From assembly GCA_032622095.1 (NCBI GenBank), contig CP136062.1, forward strand, positions 197,103,887-197,167,886: 64,000 nucleotides of DNA. The letters run 5' to 3'. Below the pieces are notes generated by a model, which saw only the letters and a program-made list of their open reading frames with translations, made no database searches and had not been told where the DNA came from. Shown here in pieces: positions 1 through 11,783 of this stretch (position 1 is the first letter of the stretch; each line of letters starts with the position of its first letter). The DNA is from Siphonodentalium dalli (Eukaryota > Mollusca > Scaphopoda > Gadilida > Siphonodentaliidae). A program made the translations under genes and the position numbers.

Positions 1-998
1 CATTACATGTTGATATGGAATAGTGACATGAAGTATTCATTCGGGTTTGGCAATTGGTACTCACAGCCAAGATCGCTGCTAAATTGGCGGCTAGAAATTG
101 ATAATAAATCGATATTTTCACATATTAATTTCAACTTTTTGTCATAATATCGGTATGTATGGACGAAACTGTACATAAACCATCTACTAGTTCAACTTTA
201 AGGTATCAAAACGCATAACATTTATTTTTTATTTCTTGTTAACAAGTGAACAAAATTAGAGGAGACCTTAAGGAAGAAAATAGTGGGGTGAAGTTAAGTC
301 CTGGGGGGGGGGGGGTGCAGAGGTCGACCAATATCTCCTGGACTAAATGGCATAACATGCCCCACTATATATTAACAGCTATAAATGTGCCTCTGGTATA
401 ATTCTGGGAAACTGTTGGTTCTACCGAACGTAAGGGTATCCGACCAATTTTGGCCGCTCGTCTAAATATGCATATGTTACAAGGGTAAGCAAAAGCAAAT
501 AAGATGATGGTGTTAATCATATATCTGCCACCGTTAACTCTATTAGAAGGAAGTGTCATTGTATTGGACTTCCCGTGGGTACAAAATGTTGTAGAAAATC
601 TTCGCTTTTCAAAATCACAATCTTTATTTGAGTGAGATTACTGAACCTGGCTCGGTACATGTGTTAAATGTGACAAAAGCATTCAGCATGAATTGACGTC
701 AGTGTGGTCAATTATTGGCCAAGAAAGATGTTGCCAAAGTCAACAATCGCCCATTTACCATCTCCCTTCACGAACAATGCATGCACCGCGATCAGCTTTA
801 TGCGCCCGTCGTTGAAGCGCTCAGACGTCTGATGACCTACTCATGTTGACATCACATTCGTTGAGCTGCCCGGGGCGCAGTAGGATGGAATGTCTGTCGT
901 TAAACGGACATGACTCATTCGAGCTTCCAAATTTTGTCCTTGGAAGGATGTATGAGATTGGTTTACAAAACACACAAAATATTAATATACCGGTTTCA
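1..998. other. No gene seen; AT-rich unique sequence
   Basis: Only short open frames without recognisable domains occur on either strand. The one notable feature is a run of 13 G at 303-315. I see no RNA gene or repeat family shared with the rest of the window. Confidence 0.6.
303..315. repeat. Poly-G run (G13)
   Basis: Homopolymer of 13 G, the first of four G13-G18 runs in the window. Such runs can form quadruplex structures and are also prone to length errors in sequencing. Confidence 0.9.
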
Positions 999-1070
999 TA
1001 TACGGAGGGTAAAAAGGGTCAAAATTCTAATCCGATATTCCAATTATAACTGAAAAATATCACATTTAAA

Positions 1071-1184
1071 AAATTGAAATCTGATAACTCGGAACTTTGA
1101 TGTCTGGGTTTCTCGACTCAATTCAAATATTTTTACCGCCGAAGTCGAAGAAATAATAATTTAGACGGAGGTGTTAAATCGGAG
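1071..1184. mobile_element. Degraded terminal arm of AGGTAC TTAA family
   Basis: The sequence around 1098-1170 (an opposed form of the arm found at 31200-31300, with matching blocks such as CTCGACT, AATTCAAATATTTTTACC and GAAATAATAATTTAG) aligns to the right arm of the element at 30884-31310 with many substitutions. It lacks a partner arm and is a relic. Confidence 0.6.
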
Positions 1185-1358
1185 ACTGTATCTTTCTACA
1201 AACACATTTAAATTGGAAAACAAAAGCAGGAGAAACGATATTTCAAAAAGGCTCAAATATAATAGTTTTCAGCAAATTAAATAACAAGATGAAATAAAAA
1301 AATAGTATGTTAAAACATAAAGTGATATTAGACATTAGAAAACATGTATAAGAATTAA

Positions 1359-1635
1359 AGGTACACAATCCGATCAGACGCTCCTAAATTACTATAGCTT
1401 TGGCTTCGGGGGTAAAACATATTATTATTCGAGTCGAGGAACCCACCCATCAAAGCTCAGGGTGGTTAGATATCGATTTTTGAACTTTGCTATTTATATT
1501 GTTTGTGGACCAGAAGCAGATGGTCAAACGGACGGAGATGCGGATGAAGATGGATAACTCTAAAATAAAGTGGCAATAATACCCCCGAAGCCAAAGTAAT
1601 AGTAATTTAGGAGCATCTGATCGGATTGAGTACCT
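1359..1635. mobile_element. TTAA-type MITE, AGGTAC family, copy 1
   Basis: Flanked by TTAA at 1355-1358 and 1636-1639. Termini are inverted: AGGTACACAATCCGATCAGA at the left and the complement of AGGTACTCAATCCGATCAGA at the right, and the arms continue through CTCCTAAATTACTAT for over 50 bp. No coding capacity. TTAA duplication is typical of piggyBac-like elements, but AGG is not the usual piggyBac terminus, so the transposase source is open. Confidence 0.8.
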
Positions 1636-1722
1636 TTAAATGTTGAATTGAAGTTGAAAATTTGAAGTTAGAATTGGAATATTGGATTATAATTATGACC
1701 CTTTTTACCCTCCATATTCATG

Positions 1723-3120
1723 TGCTCTGAAAAATACTTTGCCATGCATGGTCACAGGCACTTTCCAGTTATTCTCACAGAAGTAAAATAAACGCTCCTT
1801 ATTTCTACGATATCAGGAATAGACGTTCTATTCGTTCTGTTCCATGCCATGCACATAGCTGTCTTTTGTTTTTGGGGCTAAAAAATCGTGCTCAATTTGT
1901 ATTTTATATGACGTCGATGCGTTTTTCTGGGACATATAATGCTCGTAGAAACACTGTGTAGGAACTGTTACATCGGCAGTCGTTCTATCGCCGGTTTGTG
2001 ATGGTTCTTGACTGATTTGTGACGGTTCCTTATAATCGACATTATACATTTTCGCGACTTTTTAACAGTTAAAACGCAATTCTGGAACCATCTAGCTGAT
2101 AATTCGATTAATTTTTCCATTCCCCTCGCAATCGGTGGCCACAACGAGCGTAATAATAACGCAAATTCCTTTGCGCGAGTCATAACAACGACGAAAACCG
2201 CGAATTTTGATATTTGTTTGGGTTCTCTCCCTATTTAATCGGTTTTATACGGATAATACTATGGCTAATATTTGGCAGGATAATGGTTGAAACTGACCAT
2301 GTCGTAAAATTAACTAAGATAAACACAATAAAATATGCATTAAGTTGAAATTTACACCTCTTCTCATCAATTTCTATGAATAACAATGCCTTCCTATGAT
2401 TATTAAATAAGCTGTGTTACACCTATCAAAATTCACCAAGTCGCCAGATAGTTTAAAACGCGTTTTGCAGGTCCAACATTTCCATGAGTCAATAGCCGGC
2501 TAACTATAATGGAATTTCATAGCGCTGGACTTCGGAAAGCGTGAGCGTAGACGGGATATATAGAGTTATCTGTCTTGTATTTTATGTTGTCTATTTTCGT
2601 AGAACCATTTTAATCAGCAAAGAGCCAAAACAAATAAGACGTTAAATGTTCGTTGATACCCATACATTGTTCTGATTACGCAATTTATGAAGTTTATGTT
2701 GGGCATCCACTTGATGTATGCTGATTATATAGGCTATGTGCTAGCATTCGTCATTTCTTCATCGCACTTGATCTGCTGTTCAGGATAATCTGACCGGCAA
2801 TCACTCAGTGTTTGTTCTAACTTCTACGCCTGTAGACAGTGAAGCCATGCTATCTTTGGTAATATTAAATAAAATAAAAATTGGATGAAGTGAAAGCAAA
2901 AATTATTTGGTCACACGCCTTTGACTTACTATAGCAGTCGCCCCGAACATGCAAGATCACCCCGGGGCAACTGGTCTTCGGAATGAGTAGTCACGCATCC
3001 TCAGGAATATTTCGGAATGTAAATACAGGTACCAACCTTTAAAAGTAACTCAATCAGCCAATGGAAGTTTTACAAAATCATGTGACTATTGGTCAAAAGA
3101 GTACAAGTGTAGTCGGGCCC
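1723..3120. other. No gene seen
   Basis: Short open frames at 1828-2049 and 1968-2183 on the minus strand have no recognisable motif and overlap one another in different frames. No repeat family seen elsewhere in the window was detected here. Confidence 0.5.
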
Positions 3121-3124
3121 ACGT

Positions 3125-3199
3125 GAAGTCGACCCAATATGAAGATGACCCAATATGAAGACGACCCGACGCGAAGTCAACCTGAGAGAAGTCAGCCCC
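3125..3199. repeat. Degenerate 16-bp tandem repeat, about 5 copies
   Basis: Successive units start with GAAGTCGACCCAATAT, GAAGATGACCCAATAT, GAAGACGACCCGACGC, then two more diverged units starting GAAGTCA. Period 15-16 bp. Confidence 0.8.
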
Positions 3200-3976
3200 G
3201 ATTATTACATAGGAATTGAATATTGTTAATATTATTTTAAATGAGCGTGGCGGACAATTACACTTTAAACGAACACATTATTATTACATTGTGTGTATTG
3301 TAAAATCAAACTAAGGAACAATTTCAACATATTGTTGGTGCGAAATTTCCAACCAATCTAGTGTAAGGTATGAAATTTGTAACTGTTGAAAAATGTGACC
3401 TCAGTTGGGGACAGACAACAATTAAGCTCCCTCCCTGTCCCAGCCCACCCCTCACCACCACCTATATCCCCCGGCGACGCCGTAACATATCAATGATTCA
3501 GTTGAACGTGATTTCAATAGATTTGTTCATGTCTGGGCGACAAACATGCGTAAATGTCCCCTAGGCGGGACTTACGAGGAAGAAATATATTGGTGCTGGC
3601 ATCGAAACATTGTCCCACCTGGATCTTTCAATCATGGCCCTGTATTAATTAAATAAATAAATCTCATAATCTCCTGAAAACCACCATGTTGCTTTAATAA
3701 CAGCAGCCAAACGTGAACAAATGCGATTTTGTGGGAGAACGTATTATATTCAAATGGTCGCTTCTCTGTGTATACACATATCACAACAAAAGTAGTTTGA
3801 TCAGGCTTATCTGCAACGGTCTCTACATTCCATTATGGTTAGTCAACATAAACGTATTCCATTGAAGCAATAGCAGTTTAACGCGCGTAGAATTTTCTGT
3901 ATGTCGATGCCAACGCTACGCGGGTCAGACCACTGCCATCACGTACATAATGTAAGGAAATCTTTAATTTGTTTTA
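3200..3976. other. No gene seen
   Basis: AT-rich sequence with a short pyrimidine-rich stretch near 3430-3470. No supported gene or shared repeat. Confidence 0.5.
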
Positions 3977-3980
3977 TTAA

Positions 3981-4425
3981 AGGTACTCAATCCGATCAGA
4001 CGCTCCTAAATTACTATTTCGGGGGTAAAAAATATTTGATTCGAGTCGAGGAACCCACCCATCAAAGCTCAGAGTGATCTGATATCGATTTTTGAAGTTT
4101 GTCATTTCAAGATATGTGTAATAATATGTGACCCAGAAACACGTTGTCAAACGGAGTGTCTCGGACAAAATTGCCCATGGAGACGAATAACTCTAAAATC
4201 AAGTGGCAATACGGTCAAATTTCGTGATACTTTAGTGATAATACGGCCATATTTGTTGAACAAAATGTTGATAAATAACAAGTTTTTGGAAATTTGATAC
4301 CATAGTTGACAGTGGTTAGCATTATTGTGTTGCAATAAATCGATTCTGATAAATGAAGCGTATTTTGAAGAAATGTTGTTGTTGTATTTTGATGTTATGG
4401 GGACCGTTTGATCGCATTGAGTACT
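3981..4425. mobile_element. TTAA-type MITE, AGGTAC family, copy 2
   Basis: Left TTAA at 3977-3980 followed by AGGTACTCAATCCGATCAGA. The right end reads ATCGCATTGAGTACT and is followed by TTTA, a one-base decay of TTAA. The right third (from about 4330) matches the copy at 47953-48346, including a GTTGTTGT stretch and GGGGACCG near the end, so copies 2 and 4 form a subfamily. No protein is encoded. Confidence 0.75.
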
Positions 4426-4647
4426 TTTACAGACTTTGTCGGTTACAAATCAAAATGCTTTATTCTGAGAAACTAAACCTTCCATTTCAAATCGGAAATC
4501 GGCCGGATCAGAACAAATTAGTCCGTAGTAGCGCGAAATAGTCCGCCATACAAATCATACTACGCCAACAGTAATTACAAACATGTTTCTGAAATGAGCT
4601 TGGCCCACGAATATGGGAGGCCAAATTCACCTTTAATAATTATTTGG

Positions 4648-4762
4648 GCTTAAGCGCAAATGATTGCGCTTAAGCGCAAATAATTACGCTTAAGCGCAAT
4701 TAATTGCGCTTAAGCGTAATTATATTGGCTTAAGCGCAATCAATTGCGATTAAGCGCAATTC
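4648..4762. repeat. Tandem palindrome array, TTAAGCGC core
   Basis: Six successive units of about 18-20 bp built on the self-complementary core GCGCTTAAGCGC separated by AATTAATT-like spacers. Each unit is a palindrome, so the array could fold in many registers or bind dimeric proteins; that role is inference only. Confidence 0.8.
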
Positions 4763-5339
4763 ATGGTTATATGTAACTAAACACCCCTGGTGAATAAATA
4801 GGTTTATCCATAACTTATCCTTAACTCCTATTGACATATCACCTCTTGTTTTCATTGTTTGGATGGGTAGGGAGCTAGCCCAACTTCTTTGTCAAAATGG
4901 CTGACTCGCAATAGTATTACCTTCTGTTTTAGTCGGGGCGACTCGTGATAGCATTATATTATCTTCTGTATTAGTTGGGCTCAGGGATGTGGCTAGAGGG
5001 TCTCCGTTGTGGGGTGTCCACCTTGGGAAATTCCAACTGCACCCCCATTGAGTCGGAATCACACCAACACAACTTTTTGCATAATTCCATTTGCACCCCC
5101 CCCCTTGAATCAGAATCACAGACCAAACACAAGTTTTGCATAATTCCATGTGCACCCCCTTGCACATCAGTCCTCAGGCCTAATATCCTATGTATTCATA
5201 AACTATGTTGTTCTATATGCCCGGTATAAGAAAATTCAGATACATTAACCTGAGAATTGCATAAACCCTAACATCTAGTAGCCTACTCCAGACAAATGCA
5301 CACGGCTACGGGTAAGACACCAGGACATTGTGTCCGTCT

Positions 5340-5935
5340 ATGTTTGTTCAGCCCGGTGTGAGAAAATTTGGAAAACTATACAAGAAAATCGCAAATCCTA
5401 GCATCTAGACTGGCCTCAACTGAAGCTTCCCTAGTGTTGGAAATTTCAAACCTCATACTCCCTCTTAGGTTGGAAAATCCTCCAACCGATGACCATTTCA
5501 GTCCACAAGTTTGACCGAATGTACTAAACTATTGTTTTGTTAAACTAATTAGCAGTTTTGTATTGGTCACGGGGGAGGGACAGTGACACACCGGGCCGAC
5601 CATGGTTCGGCCCGGTGTTCGAAAAATTTTAAATCTGAACAAGAAAATCGCAAAATCCTGGCATCTAGACTAGCCTCAAGTCTTCTTAGAGTTGGAAATT
5701 TCAAACCTGACGCCCACCCACTTAGGTTGGAAAATTTACAAATGATGACAATTCCAATGACAATGTTGACCAAATGTATGACAATATTGTTTTCTTAAAT
5801 TTAGTAGCAATTTTGACTAGCCACGGGGGAGGACAAGGACACAAGCTTTTCCAAGTGTTGGAAATTTCCAACCTGTCACCCCCCTAAGGTTGGAAAATTT
5901 CCAACTGATGACCATTTCAGTCCAAAAAAAAATAG
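5340..5935. repeat. Degenerate tandem repeat of about 240 bp inside the CAGGG element
   Basis: Two full units and a partial third share GAAAATCGCAAA, ATCCTAGCATCTAGACT-like and GTTGGAAATTTC blocks followed by AGGTTGGAAAAT. The GTTGGAAATTTCCAAC motif is itself palindromic. Open frames on both strands here are by-products of these repeats. Confidence 0.65.
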
Positions 5936-6071
5936 GAAAATATGCAAATATTGGTCCAAAAACAATTAATTCCCCCCAATAAATTGTTTGAAAATCAAAC
6001 GACAAGAACATTTTCAACCCATTGTTGGTGTGAAATGAAATTTCCAACTGTTGAAAATTTTGACTAAAGTT

Positions 6072-6085
6072 GGGGGGGGGGGGGG
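6072..6085. repeat. Poly-G run (G14)
   Basis: Fourteen G in a row just inside the right end of the CAGGG element. Confidence 0.9.
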
Positions 6086-6191
6086 TGAGACACCCCCACA
6101 CCCCCTCTAGCCACATCCCTGGCTAAACCCACTAACAACTTCAACTTGTAAGAAATGTTCTCGTTTGTGTACTTATGTTGAATAAGCTCGT

Positions 6192-6307
6192 ATCGACTGG
6201 ATGTGTCAGAAGCTAGATACGAAAACGTGAGTATAAACGATACATGTAAATCGACTGGATGTGTCAGAAGCTAGATACGAAAACGTGATTATAAACGATA
6301 CATGTAA
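6192..6307. repeat. 58-bp tandem duplication, 2 copies
   Basis: 6192-6249 and 6250-6307 are near identical (one G/T difference at the base after AAAACGTGA), beginning ATCGACTGGATGTGTCAGAA. A recent local duplication. Confidence 0.9.
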
Positions 6308-7882
6308 CACGCGGTGACATATATTGTTATGGAATTTCCATGGAATTTCCTATTCCAAAAATAGACACCAGCACGTGATGACAGTGGTCTATCCAGCGTA
6401 GCGAGGAGACATGCAGAACTCTGTAGGGCAGTTTGATGCCAACCATTCATCATTTAATGCAATGTGAGTTAATGACAAATCGGCCAATGAACGACTAGCA
6501 GAGTTATCATCGATGACCGGTGTTATCTCCCCTGACTAGTAGGTATACCGAGCTCTCATTTAAGAAAACTTCAACAAAGCGACGTTTTATCAAAAACTGC
6601 AGCATGATCTTATTGTGTTATTTGTCTATATTTATATAATAAAACGACCTACATAGGTATATTTTATAAAGTTACAACGATTAGAGCTATATTTGCTAGT
6701 TTTTTCACTTTATACATGTTTATACGGGGAATACATAGTTCCACGCCGATAAAGACTTCGACACAATATAATATTTTAGACCTAAAAGAAAAATATATAA
6801 TAGACGGCAATGACTGAAAATAATACTCGTAGTTTATACTCCATATTTAGCAAATCTTTGACATGTAAGTCAAATGCTACGTATTCCCCTGACAAGGTAT
6901 CCCGGTTCGTGAACGTGGCCTCAGTCGGGATTGTATGTAAGTTACGTATGAAAGCTGGTATGTCTGTAGAGAGCGCAAGACAGAGCGATAGGCGTGTGTC
7001 TGCATATTAATGCATTCTTTAGATGTAACTTGTATTAGCTATGTATACGTATGTTCAAATGTTATTCAATAAAAAGAAGAAAAAAAGTAAAAAGAAAAAA
7101 AGAAAAACAGAAAGTGGAGATGTGGAGCTTGCCCTAAAAAATATTCCTGTATTCGTAAACCAAAGTAAGAGACTGCTTCAGACTTCAATCAATCGGACCT
7201 GAATCCCTCGGGGATTTCTTCTTGTCCCGTCAATTCCAGTGCAGTAGCGGAGGATGGCAGAATTGCCGCATAGGACTGGGAATACGACGTAAGATAGACT
7301 AATTAATCCTTTCATATCCTGGACATAAGACACGTTGATCCCCTGTGACTCCGAGTATATCCTTCCGTGTTCTTGCGTTATGGCTATCAGCTATCCGTGT
7401 GTGGATCTATCGGATTCGCAATCTTCTTCGATGGCAATTTTATTCACTCCATGTACGTCACAGTGGATATTGACCTCCGCGCATCCGCCATCAACTAGCT
7501 ACCAAATGTATCCCCCCAGAGCCCACGAGACTACGCTGATTGTTTTGTGCCATCCCGGCAATTAGCGATTTGTCCCATTGAAATCCCTGTCGTATCCCGT
7601 TTTATTTCGCCCACCATACACGGAAACTGGCCTGGAACTCATTCGTTCCAATAACGTACATAATCACGAGACGCTTCCCATGTTCGTCTTATAAGGGTGT
7701 CACCCTCTGAATCCTGAATACCGGTTGACAATTTAACAGAGACGGTGAATACAGAATGCCAGTTAACAGCGGGGATTAAGTACTGAATACAACTTAATAA
7801 AATTTCTCAATAGTAATATGCAAAACTGTACCACATTAAGAGAACAAGTTGCAATAGCTACATATTACACAGTTCTGGTTAA
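6308..7882. other. No gene seen
   Basis: Contains an A-rich stretch at about 7065-7115 (AATAAAAAGAAG-like) and GAATAC-type spaced repeats at 7718-7795 like those at 21030-21240. The 66-residue open frame at 6810-7010 has no recognisable domain. Confidence 0.5.
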
Positions 7883-7886
7883 TTAA

Positions 7887-8234
7887 CCCTTTACCCAACA
7901 GAACGGCCCTGTGCCAATGCATTCTCTTATATATGCGAGTTGGCCATAGGTCGCCTCGCATATATAAGAGAATACATTGGCTTAACACATTAAAAATTAT
8001 AAAATTGTTTTTTTAGGCCAATGCATTCTCTTATATATGCGAGGCGACCTATGGTCGACTCGCATATATAAGAGAATGCATTGGCACAGGGCATAACTGT
8101 AACTATCACAATGTGGTCAAGGAGCCGGTTCCAATGATATCCATATTTGTATGGTTCTATTGAGACAGACCGAAGATATTTTAGGCTGTTGAAGCTTTAT
8201 TTGGCCGGTTTTGGCCGGTTTGTTGGGTAAAGGG
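7887..8234 (-). mobile_element. Nested-hairpin TTAA element, copy A
   Basis: TTAA at 7883-7886 and 8235-8238. Termini CCCTTTACCCAACA and TGTTGGGTAAAGGG are inverted. Inside are two roughly 66-bp hairpins (about 7915-7981 and 8020-8085), each a near-perfect palindrome starting CCAATGCATTCTCTTATATA; the two are themselves inverted copies. The spacer between them is only about 38 bp. CCC termini with TTAA duplication fit piggyBac-like non-autonomous elements. Orientation is opposite to the copies at 45592, 46200 and 47557. Confidence 0.88.
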
Positions 8235-8238
8235 TTAA

Positions 8239-10248
8239 AAAGCTACAATGGTGTTGAAATGTACATGGGGAACATGTCCAGTTGACGAATGATATTTATA
8301 CACATGTTTTAGTTCGGTTTCCTAAATAAAAAAGTAACTAAAACATCTGCTTACTCTGGATTAAACAATGCCAACGACCACACTCGGATCCTAATGTTAT
8401 TTAAATTCCAATATAAATATAACAGATTTGAAACTAAAACGTGGAAATAGTAGTCCCGATCGATTATGCGTTATGCATATTAATTGTGCCGCGAGTATTT
8501 GTTTTATGTGAAGTGTTTTTCGTTATAAATGTATACATGTGTTGCTGTTATAACACCGTGGTAATATTAAATCCAAATGTCAGCTATTCACACTAACCTG
8601 TAGGATCTCCTGCGAACGTTTTACTGAATCCATTTGAGAATCTAAAGCTTCCTCCATATTAATGCGACAATGTACGTGTAAATGAGAATCAACATACGTT
8701 TTCCAAGAGAATTACACGAAATTTCACACATTGCACGTGCTTCGCGGTGTATACACGCAACCTTCACCGAACGAGTTCACTTTGTGCCATTGTTGCCACA
8801 TGGCAACATGTAACTGACTCCATGATAGTCGGCGTTTTCTTTAATGTACTTTAGTGATGGCAAAATAGGAAGTGGAATTTTAAAAGATCATGATTTGATA
8901 ATCCTTTGCATCCGATCTGATGTCACCGGGGCTCATGCAGGACGCTCGATGTATGGGAAACTGATATCGTTATATTTATTTTGACAAAAGAGAGATTATA
9001 GATTAATTACCACATGTACACCTCCGTTTGGTTTATTTCATCAAGGTGTGAACTATTAGCATAGCTTCGATATTAAATTTTGCTATTTGATATTGAAGTT
9101 ATATAATGGCTTCATTTACACAGTTTGATTCAACGTAAACATCGATCTTTGTTGGTTATCGGAAATGGCCTAACAATCACACCTGGTTTTTTGTTTAAAT
9201 CTGGTTCTATTTTTGTTTATATCTAACGACAGTCACTTTTACAAGATGCATATATACACACATAGGTATCTTGAAAATCGTGAAACTCAGAAAGAAGCTA
9301 TATCATCGTGTTACATGGCGTTTAACAACACAGTCCGTTCTCTTCGGAAGCCATTTTAGTAATGAATATGTGGCGAGATTGAGATGGCTTGTGGTGCTTA
9401 GTAACAGTAACCATCTAGCATATTGGTGGGCGGTACGTACGGATAGGTCCATTGGTTGAAGCCACCAGTAATAATGGTGGAAACTGAACTTCACTTCCTC
9501 ATTCGTTTGTCCAGCTTACAGACAGGAACGTTCAAACCTATTTTCTCGTGTCGATATTTCCACGTTTCATTCTGATGTAGATATCATGGCTCACTGTGTA
9601 AATAATTGTGTTGTACATACTGCTCGGTTTATATCTCAGGCATATTCAATCAAACAATCAAAACTATCTAAATTGCCAAAACATGCATTAATAATAATAT
9701 TGTATTTGTGTACCATTAACATCATCGTAAACAAGCTTGATGCGTGGAGGCAGAATCTCTACATTTATTGTTAATGGTAATTGCATGGAAAGGCAAAAAC
9801 ATGTAATTGCACAAACGAGCAAAAGATCAATTATGTTGTCTACAATTGTTTCAGCGCAATGCAAATGCCCTCAGTGCAACTCAACTCCGCTGCAGTACAA
9901 TTCAATTCGCGCTAAATAAAATGTGCTTCCGCGAAATTAAATTGCGCTTCATAACATCGATGTGTTTATCTTTCACGCAAAATGTGACCCCCGTTAGACC
10001 CCTTTGGAGACATTTAGATGGTTCTCCGTTAATTCTTTAGAACATGCACGGACAGACAGACATATGTATATGTATATACATGTATATATATAGATTATTG
10101 GAAATTAGTTGCGACTTGGATTCAACGATGATTTTGTCAGATTAACACTAGATATGTCGATACTTGTAGAGGTTTTGCACAAAAGGCGTGTTTTTATCGA
10201 TAAATATTGAAATCGACGGTATATTATCTCCTGCATGCAGTAAAGCGC
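8239..10248. other. No gene seen
   Basis: Open frames at 9271-9459, 9303-9494, 9586-9774 and 9807-10040 overlap or lack any domain. A short ATGTATAT-rich microsatellite lies at 10062-10092. Nothing else could be supported. Confidence 0.5.
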
Positions 10249-10250
10249 GG

Positions 10251-11064
10251 GCATCGAGTCGGTGTTGTACGTGATTGTACGTGGGCATCGAGTCGGTGTT
10301 GTACGTGATTGTACGTGGGCATCGAGTCGGTGTTGTACGTGATTGTACGTGGGCATCGAGTCGGTGTTGTACGTGATTGTACGTGGGCATCGAGTCGGTG
10401 TTGTACGTGATTGTACGTGGGCATCGAGTCGGTGTTGTACGTGATTGTACGTGGGCATCGAGTCGGTGTTGTACGTGGGCATCGAGTCGGTGTTGTACGT
10501 GGGCATCGAGTCGGTGTTGTACGTGGGCAACGAGTCGGTGTTGTACGTGATTGTACGCGGGCATCGAGTCGGTGTTGTACGTGATTGTACGTGGGCATCG
10601 AGTCGGTGTTGTACGTGATTGTACGTGGGCATCGAGTCGGTGTTGTACCTGATTGTACGTGGGCATCGAGTCGGTGTTGTACGTGATTGTACGTGGGCAT
10701 CGAGTCGGTGTTGTACGTGATTGTACGTGGGCATCGAGTCGGTGTTGTACGTGATTGTACGTGGGCATCGAGTCGGTGTTGTACGTGATTGTACGTGGGC
10801 ATCGAGTCGGTGTTGTACGTGATTGTACGTGGGCATCGAGTCGGTGTTGTACGTGATTGTACGTGGGCATCGAGTCGGTGTTGTACGTGATTGTACGTGG
10901 GCATCGAGTCGGTGTTGTACGTGATTGTACGTGGGCATCGAGTCGGTGTTGTACGTGATTGTACGTGGGCATCGAGTCGGTGTTGTACGTGATTGTACGT
11001 GGGCATCGAGTCGGTGTTGTACGTGATTGTACGTGGGCATCGAGTCGGTGTTGTACGTGATTGT
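10251..11064. repeat. 34-bp minisatellite, 25 copies
   Basis: Units contain GCATCGAGTCGGTGTTGTAC followed by GTGATTGTACGTGG; 25 copies, nearly all identical. Three consecutive units (near 10455-10527) are 24 bp because one internal GTACGTGATT copy is missing. Since 34 is not a multiple of 3 and the unit has no stop on the minus strand, all three minus frames stay open for 780 to 1,086 bp. This explains the long open frames there; they lack any non-repeat domain. Confidence 0.95.
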
Positions 11065-11227
11065 TTTGTTCATCGTCTGTTTTATAAGTTGTCGAACAGT
11101 TTATCCGGGAATTGTTTACCAGCTTTGAAATACATAACTCGATCGATTTGCGTTGCAATTTTAAGAATCGGTTCAGGCGCTCGTGAATTATGGCAGTTAG
11201 AGTGAAGAGGTATACCGTGTAAAAACA

Positions 11228-11783
11228 ATACATATGTGTTTGTTAAAGTGGCATGCTCGCTTTAAATATATATTTTAACTTGCTTTTAACGACACGCATC
11301 AATAGAGATGCGGTTCGTTTTAAATTAAATTTTTTTAATTTATATTTTTAATTGTTTTTAACGACACGCATCAATAGAGATGCGGTTCGTTTTAAATATA
11401 TATTTTTTAATTTATATTTGTACTTGTTTTTAACGACACGCATCAATAGAGATGCGGTTGTTAAAGTGGCGCGCTCGTTTTAAATATATATATTTTTAAT
11501 TTATATTTTTACTTGCTTTTAACGACACACATCAATATAGATGCGGTTGTTAAAGCGGCGTGCTCGTTTTAAATTTATATGTTTTTAATTTATATTTTTA
11601 CTTGCTTTTAACGACACACATCAATAGAGATGCGGTTGTTAAAGCGGCGTGCTCGTTTTAAATTTATATGTTTTTAATTTATATTTTACTTGCTTTTAAC
11701 GACACGCATCAATGGAGATGCGGTTGATAAAGTGGCGTGCTCGTTTTAAATTTATATTTTTACTCGTTTTTAACGACACTCCC
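11228..11783. repeat. AT-rich tandem array, 72-89-bp units, 7 copies
   Basis: TAACGACAC recurs at about 11287, 11359, 11431, 11520, 11609, 11697 and 11771, spaced 72, 72, 89, 89, 88 and 74 bp. Most units carry CATCAATAGAGATGCGGTT and an AT-rich TTTATATTTTTA block. The longer units add a GTTAAAGTGGCGTGCTCG segment. The array lies just downstream of the 34-bp minisatellite. Confidence 0.9.

Larger units (their letters stand above)
999..1717. mobile_element. Composite inverted-repeat element with nested MITE
   Basis: Arms at about 999-1047 and 1670-1717 are inverted copies of each other: both contain GGAGGGTAAAAAGGGTC or its complement, then an AT-rich stretch. Inside lie a degraded end of the AGGTAC TTAA family (1071-1184) and a fuller copy of that family (1359-1635). 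The outer element is therefore older than the inner insertions, or the block is a mosaic. Superfamily of the outer element is unknown and no clear target duplication was found. Confidence 0.55.
4982..6121. mobile_element. CAGGG-terminated inverted-repeat element, 1,140 bp
   Basis: The left end CAGGGATGTGGCTAGAGGG is repeated in inverted form at the right end (about 6103-6121). The interior has tandem blocks (5340-5900) and a G14 run at 6072-6085 close to the right end. Flanks share only GCT, so the target duplication may be 3 bp or decayed; hAT or CACTA-type origins are both possible. No transposase is visible. Confidence 0.6.

Noticed and set aside
4982-6121. Firm hAT assignment for the CAGGG element
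   Set aside because: No 8-bp flanking duplication was found; only GCT is shared, so the superfamily was left open.
10251-11064. CRISPR-like direct repeats
   Set aside because: The repeats are contiguous 34-bp units with no variable spacers, and the DNA is eukaryotic.
10105-11233. Three overlapping long minus-strand open frames (322, 361 and 260 codons)
   Set aside because: All arise from the 34-bp minisatellite, which has no stop on that strand and cycles through frames; there is no non-repeat domain.
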